Positions 58,383 through 64,000 of a stretch of 64,000 nt of DNA are shown here, piece by piece. The translations under genes and the position numbers were made by a program. The notes under the pieces are model-generated. The model was not told the origin of the DNA. It saw only the letters and a program-made list of their open reading frames with translations, and searched no databases. This DNA is from Panicum virgatum (lineage: Eukaryota > Streptophyta > Magnoliopsida > Poales > Poaceae), in NCBI RefSeq assembly GCF_016808335.1, contig NC_053138.1, positions 51,552,951 to 51,616,950 on the forward strand. Reading direction: 5' to 3'. Every line of letters starts with the position of its first letter. Within the stretch, counting starts at the first letter, position 1.

Positions 58383-60568
58383 TGTAGCAGAACCACCCAA
58401 ACTAAACCGGCTTAAGTGCTCTAACTATCATCTTAATAGTTAATCAAGTTATCACGCACTTAAAATGGTTAATCCAATAGCCTGTTGGGTAATAAATCCT
58501 GATTAAACTACTGTAATCAAGGATCGAGACATGCACTGGAAGGCTCGCACGAAGACGAGCACAGATGATATCAGCATACCGGGTCTCTCAAATTAATTTA
58601 CAACACAGAGTTTTATAGATCAGTTTGAAATACAAACGACAGAGTTCAAATGCAACGGAATTTAAAACAGAGTTCAAGTTTAAAATACGATAGCTAAACG
58701 GACGACGATACAAGGTGAGCTTCACATCTTGCCCACCGATGTGCTACCAACTTGCCCGAATTTCACGGAGAAGACGGGACCTACTCAACGGTCCAACCAG
58801 GAGGAAGAGGATGACCCATCCACGAAGCACAGACCTCCTCAAAGTCAGCGGGAACACAACCTGCTCATTCGGATCACAACAACTCTGAGTATACTAATAC
58901 TCGCAAGGCTTACCTGACTATGGTATATACTTAACTGACTCCTAAACATGCGAGCTTTTCGCTCTGTAGTTTATTTTGCTGAAAAGCTACTAATAGTAGA
59001 TCCTTGCTTTCAATAGTTTAGCTCAAGTTTAGTATAACCAATACCAACTAGGTTTGCTTGAATATCTAGAGCACTCATGGTAGACCATATTAATCCTCTA
59101 GTAATATCACAATCAAAACATCTTCATTCGATTCTCATTCCAATTCTTTACTACGATGTGACATAGTGATCAAGCCTCTCATATCCGCGAGTCATGGCGA
59201 ATCGATCTGATTTAACCTTGCAAGGTGGACCTAACTCACATGACACATGCAAGCCCCGTCAGTCCACCCGCGTCAACTGTTCCCATCATCACCCCGACGT
59301 CCAGGTGAGGAGCCCGACATGGCGAACACACAGTAAACCCGAGGACGATTACAACACCCGTCATCATTCCACTCCTAGAGTAGCAGGTCACGATTCAATG
59401 TATCGTTGCAAATGAGGTAATTAGCTTACCTGTTTTGATTACCTCCTACTTCCGGCATGTGGCTAGTACTGTTCAATCCTCGATCAACAATGCCAAAAAC
59501 GGTACGGTCCTCAATCAACATAGGCAGAGGCTTACTTTCCATCCATTTCATACCCTAAACCAAACTCATCTATGTCTGCTTTCCATTTTCCGTTCCTCAT
59601 TGATTCATTCTCAAGCCACTTGCCATAAGTAACAAGATCCTATATCACGCAAGTGACAAAAAATCACTCGACTTCTACCGAATCCTAACTAAGCATGGCA
59701 GTACTAACGATCTACACTAGTAGAGTAACTGAGGGAACCTAGGGATCATGCATCTATGGTTGCAGTCAACTCTTAGAAACATAAATGCACAATAATTATA
59801 TAATAAACATTGAATACTGAAATTAAGAGTCATGCTCCGGGGCTTGCCTAGGGTAACACTAAGTCAGTGTTACTACTAACAAGGCCTTGAGCCCTTCCGA
59901 CCATGGCCGGGTCTTCAGCTGCTCCAGCTGGTCCCCTCTTTAGGATACGTCCACCAAACATTGTCTTGTGGTTCGGTTCCATCATCAAGAGCTTCACGTC
60001 AATGCATTGTACTTCTAGTGTACCTAAATCAGATGCAAAAATATAATGCTGGTGTATGAATACATGGACGGTGCATCAAAAAAGGCAAGCAAGACAAGCA
60101 CAAGGGCATTATTGCATGGGCATGAGCATCCATATGAATGAAGGTTAATTAAACATCACACAAGTCTACCATAGAGATAGCAAAGAGATAGCAAGCACAT
60201 CAAGCATGGTCAACAATTTAATTTCAGTCAATCTATTGCAAGGCATTTGGCTACCAAGAGCTAGTTAAGTTTAGCATCACACAACTACCAGGTTATATAT
60301 AAATAAAGTGTTTCACTTTCAAAAACATTACTAAACTTATTTAGAAAAAACAAGCAACACTATAAAGCGAGGATGATTAACTAGAGATTTTATTTAACTA
60401 ACAAGCAAGCATATAAAAAGAAAGTTATTTTAAAACAACCACATTTTAGTCCTAAAGGGTTATAGCATGATTTACAGATGCTCAACACAAGTTGCTGAAT
60501 TTAACCATGCATAAAAGAAATTTAGCAATAAACATAAAAGGAAAAGCTACAGCTAGTAGCTAAACAAA

Positions 60569-61736
60569 GAGTAAATTGCACCCCAGGTCCCCAAACTTGT
60601 CCCGAGATTTCGCTTGGGTCCCTAAACTCTCAAATCGTGCATCTGGGTCCCTAAACTCTATTAAGTGTTTCATCTGAGGTCCCAAATGCGTCACACAAGC
60701 GTCTGAAGCCGACGTGGCATGCCACGTGTTGCCACAGTGGCAAATATTTGCAAAAATCCCCCTGTATATTTTTGTCTTCTCCCATCTGCTCCTTTTCTTC
60801 CTCCCTCTCTAATCTCCCTCCCTCTCTCTCTCCCTTCCATCTCCGTTCGTCGAGCACCTCCGCCATGGTCTGCTCTACCCGAGACCGTCCTTCGCGCGCC
60901 GCCGCCGCGCGCGCGCCTGCTCACCGGGGACCGCATCCCGATCGCCCACCACTTGGTCCCGCCGACGAGGAGCTGCTGCTGCCGCGAGGGACGCCGGATG
61001 TGGCCTCCACGCACGTCGGTGAGGGAGAAGGAGACCGGCCGCGTGCGCAGGGCCCGGCCTCGCCCACCGCCGCGACCTCCATGGCTTGGGACAGAGCACA
61101 GAGCAGAGGGGAGCTCGAGGCCCCTCGCTAGGCAACGCCTCCACCTCAGCGCCATGGCCTCGAGCTACTCCTGCCCCGGGAGGGGTGCTCCGCCCTGCCG
61201 CGAGCCCGCCGCAACCATGGCCCGGGCGCGGCAGCGCGGAGCTCGGTCACCCACTAGCCTCGGCGGCGTGAGCTCCAGGGCCGCCGCGGAGGGAGAGGGA
61301 GGATAGAGGATGTAGGTGTGGGGCGGGCGCACCGGAGCCGAGCCAAGCTCGCCGCCCGCTAGGGCCATGGAGGCCGCCGCCCACCAAGGCTCGAGAGAGG
61401 AGGAGGGGGAGGGAGGCCGGAGCAGCGCCGCGTGTCGGGCCCATCAAGGATCCGCTCGGTGACGCCCGCCGGAGAGGGAGAGGAAGGGGAGGTGCTGCTG
61501 CCCGATGGCCTCCACCACTCCTCGCCCCACACCGCCGCGGCGGAGCAGCAGAGGTGGGCGCGGACGGCCGAGCGTGGCGAAGGAGCCACTCCTCCCTGCC
61601 AGCCTCCGCGTGCGGCGGCGCCATGGCCCCGCGTGGCTCGGGAGCAGGGATGGCGCCAGGGCCGGCGGTGGCGCAAGGAGGGAGAGAGCTAGGGCCGGCG
61701 CCGGTATGGAAGGAGGAGGGGCGCCGCCCGCCGGAG

Positions 61737-61781
<45 letters not shown>

Positions 61782-62003
61782 ATCAAATGGGAGAAGATGA
61801 AACTCTAGAGGGGTGTTTTTGCAAATATTTGCCAGTGTGGCAACACATGGCGTGCCTCGTTAGCTTCGGACGCTTGCATGGCGCATTTGGGACCTCAGAC
61901 GAAACACTTAACAGAGTTTAGAGATCCAGATGCACGATTTGAGAGTTTAGGGACCCAAGCGAAATCTCGAGACAAGTTTGGGCACCTCCGATGCAATTTA
62001 CTC
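60569..62003. mobile_element. Pack-MULE-like element, 1.44 kb
   Basis: Terminal inverted repeats of about 200 bp beginning GAGTAAATTGCA, flanked by the perfect 9-bp duplication CTAAACAAA (60560-60568, 62004-62012). This is the Mutator-superfamily signature. The interior (60780-61780) is GC-rich with a (GA)n run at 61741-61777 and no transposase, as in elements that have picked up host DNA. Source gene not recognised. Confidence 0.92.
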
Positions 62004-62329
62004 CTAAACAAAAGCAAAAACTTAACTTGCAGCCATGATCTAGTAATAAAAATTTACCAGCATGACAATCTATCAATAAAGCATGCAACAAAAATTTACC
62101 AACACCTATTGATAACAGAAAATATTTACTTTAGCTTAACAAGACAAACTGAACAAATAAAGATCTACAGACATGCACATAACTTCTAGACATAAAACTT
62201 TCAGAGTATTAAACATGCAAAGAGCAGGCTACTGCATAACTTTTATGTTTTTTTGACATCTAGAACTGCGTATATTAAATAAACAAGCTTAAACAAGCAT
62301 TAATCATGATTATAACAATACATCACAGA

Positions 62330-62750
62330 AACATCAACCAAACAGCAGGTTTAACATTCCTCCACGCACTACCAGCTTGGGGACGGCGGTGCGGGCGCCA
62401 GAGCTCGGTGCAGGCAGCATGGGGAAGCGACGCGGGTTGGCGCTGGAGCTCGTGGACGGCGGCACGAGTGACAGAGCTTGGTGGGGTATCGGCGCAGGCG
62501 TCGGAGCTCGTGGCCAACAGCGAGGCACCGCAGCTCGGCGAGCACGCAAGGCGAGGGAGAGATGGAGAGGAACAATGGAAATGAAAATGTAGGGGCCTCC
62601 CTAGCCACCCATGGGAGAAGGGGCCGAAGGGGTAGATCTGGGGTCCTCCCTATTCTAGGGACCCGAGTAGGGACTCTGCTGGATTAGAATTTTTTGCTCT
62701 CGGTCCTTATTATTTGAGTAGGGGCTCAAATAGGGACCTTGCTGAAGTTG
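62330..62750. other. GC-rich segment with a possible transposon end
   Basis: A GC-rich piece (62365-62560) followed by 'aggggctcaaatagggaccttgctgaagttgctct', which resembles the inverted end of the GAGCAACTCC Harbinger-like family at 31896. No matching left end was found. Confidence 0.35.
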
Positions 62751-63840
62751 CTCTAACCCAATAAATTTTATTCTTTTAGCCTGCTCCTAACTCCAACTAT
62801 GCATTTACAAACTACAAAAGCATTATTTCTAGCATAAGCAAAACTACACAGCAAAAGCCGTCAAACAAGCCATTTCATGGTTCTATCATGTAGAGCATCA
62901 AAAAATGAAGCTAACAAAACTGGTTTTGCATTTTTAGCATTTTTTTTCTTAATTTGTTATGCAGTTTACAATTTCAGCCAACAAACAAAAAAAGAAAACA
63001 AAATCTACTCTTACCGCGGCGCACTGCAACCCAGCGGGAGGGCGCACGGGACCCGCCCACGACGGGGACGGCGGCGGGCCGGCGTTCCGGCTGCGGCTGT
63101 GCAGGAAGGTGAGGGAAAAGGGGCTGGGGAGGTCGAAGAGGGCACGAGGAAGCGCACCGCGTACTCCAATCGGGCGGAGGTAGGTCGGAGAATAGAGCTC
63201 GACGTGTGGGGGCAGAGGAGCAGTGGTGACCGGCGGTGGCGGAGTCCGATTTGGCCGGGGAACGGCTCGAACGGGCTCGTGGAGAGGCGGCGCAGGTGGA
63301 GGACAATGTTGGGGAGGCTCTCGTGAGGGGAATCAAAGTGGGACGGCGGGGAATGGTTGGCGCGACTCTGCTCGGCTCAGCTCGAACCGAGCCAGAGGAG
63401 GAAGAAGGGGAGGGGAAAACGGATAGTGCGCCGCGAGGCATAAGAACGCGCTCACGCGGCGGGCGAGGATCGCCGGACGGCCGACACGTGTAGTTGTCGG
63501 TGCTGCGCCGTGTCGCCGGCATGGGCATGAGTACGGCGTCACAGGGGAGCATGTAGAATAGTGGTGTTTCAAATGAATTTGACTCAATTTTGACCATCAA
63601 ATACTCAAAATTTCATACTAAAACTTGAAATTTGGCCAAAATAAAAGTTGTAAAGGAAGGAAAGATCTACATCTTTGATATTAGACAAAAGTTGATTTGA
63701 GTCTTGGATTAGGGAGAAAAACGTGATCAAAACTAGCTAAGGGTAGAGTACACTATGCAAACTGAATTCATGCTAATGACAAGCTTGGGCCTGAGATTAG
63801 CAAGTTAAGCATAAAATTAACACAGGGGTGTTATACTGAC

Positions 63841-64000
63841 TAATCCTAAAATTTTAGATAGGATATCACACATCATTTTGCAAACTACTTTTGGCCATCG
63901 AGCAGATGAACACTGACCTTTTTCTGTGCATCATGCACTAATTCAGTGACTCCTATTCTAAATCCTTCTAGTATCTTCTGCTCACAGATAATTTGTTCAA
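63841..64000 (+). other. Probable return to intron 6 of the methyltransferase-like gene
   Basis: AT-rich sequence after the LTR-like insertion; no exon is visible before the window ends. Confidence 0.4.

Larger units (their letters stand above)
58383..63835. mobile_element. Large LTR-like insertion in intron 6
   Basis: Starts TGTAGCAGAACCACCC and ends GGGGTGTTATA, flanked by near-identical CTAAC (58378-58382) and CTGAC (63836-63840). Contains a GC-rich core (63030-63500) followed by an AT-rich 3' end, like the LTRs at 22-28 kb. No retroviral-type genes. Length is about 4 kb without the MULE-like insertion. The end lacks the canonical CA, so the boundary is tentative. Confidence 0.55.

Overview
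This window is repeat-rich nuclear DNA of a grass (Poaceae, most likely a panicoid; genus not resolved). The evidence is grass-type DNA transposons (CACTA elements with 3-bp target duplications, Stowaway, Tourist/Harbinger and hAT MITEs), large GC-cored LTRs, SINEs with a grass-type 3' tail, and a split plant gene with GT-AG introns. There are no bacterial operons and no CRISPR array.

Layout. 1-1.5 kb and 11.9-13 kb are the two halves of an older retroelement-like sequence, split by a full-length 10.39-kb CACTA transposon (1478-11867, target duplication GAA). All CACTA genes are on the minus strand: a tnp2 transposase (11094-7739) and a second gene (5617-2000) that begins as an En/Spm-type TNPA-like protein and ends in a Ulp1-like (C48) peptidase domain. 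Both genes are disabled. 14.8-46.5 kb is an array of ten or so decayed, same-orientation copies of a minus-strand gene-like unit I do not recognise, heavily interrupted by transposons: foldbacks, two hAT MITEs, a hAT element with nested LTRs (22.2-29.0 kb), a SINE, a small Helitron, a Harbinger-like element, another LTR fragment, a truncated CACTA (36.8-40.8 kb), a non-autonomous CACTA (41.6-44.7 kb) and a Stowaway MITE.

50.66 kb to beyond the right edge is the only convincing host gene: a carnosine N-methyltransferase-like (N2227 family) gene on the plus strand. Six exons can be placed (50661-57865). Intron 1 contains two complete CACTA insertions (51120-52833 and 53001-56074), each with a perfect 3-bp target duplication. 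Intron 4 holds a hAT MITE. Intron 6 appears to hold a very large LTR-like insertion (58383-63835), itself hit by a Pack-MULE-like element (60569-62003) with a perfect 9-bp target duplication. The methyltransferase core exons must lie beyond position 64000.

Most interesting items: the unrecognised exon array; the CACTA whose subterminal repeats recur just upstream of its internal promoter, with an LTR-like leader and a tRNA-like Pol III box pair nearby; the inactivated Ulp1 domain; and an intron-1 insertion load of about 85 percent in an apparently conserved gene.
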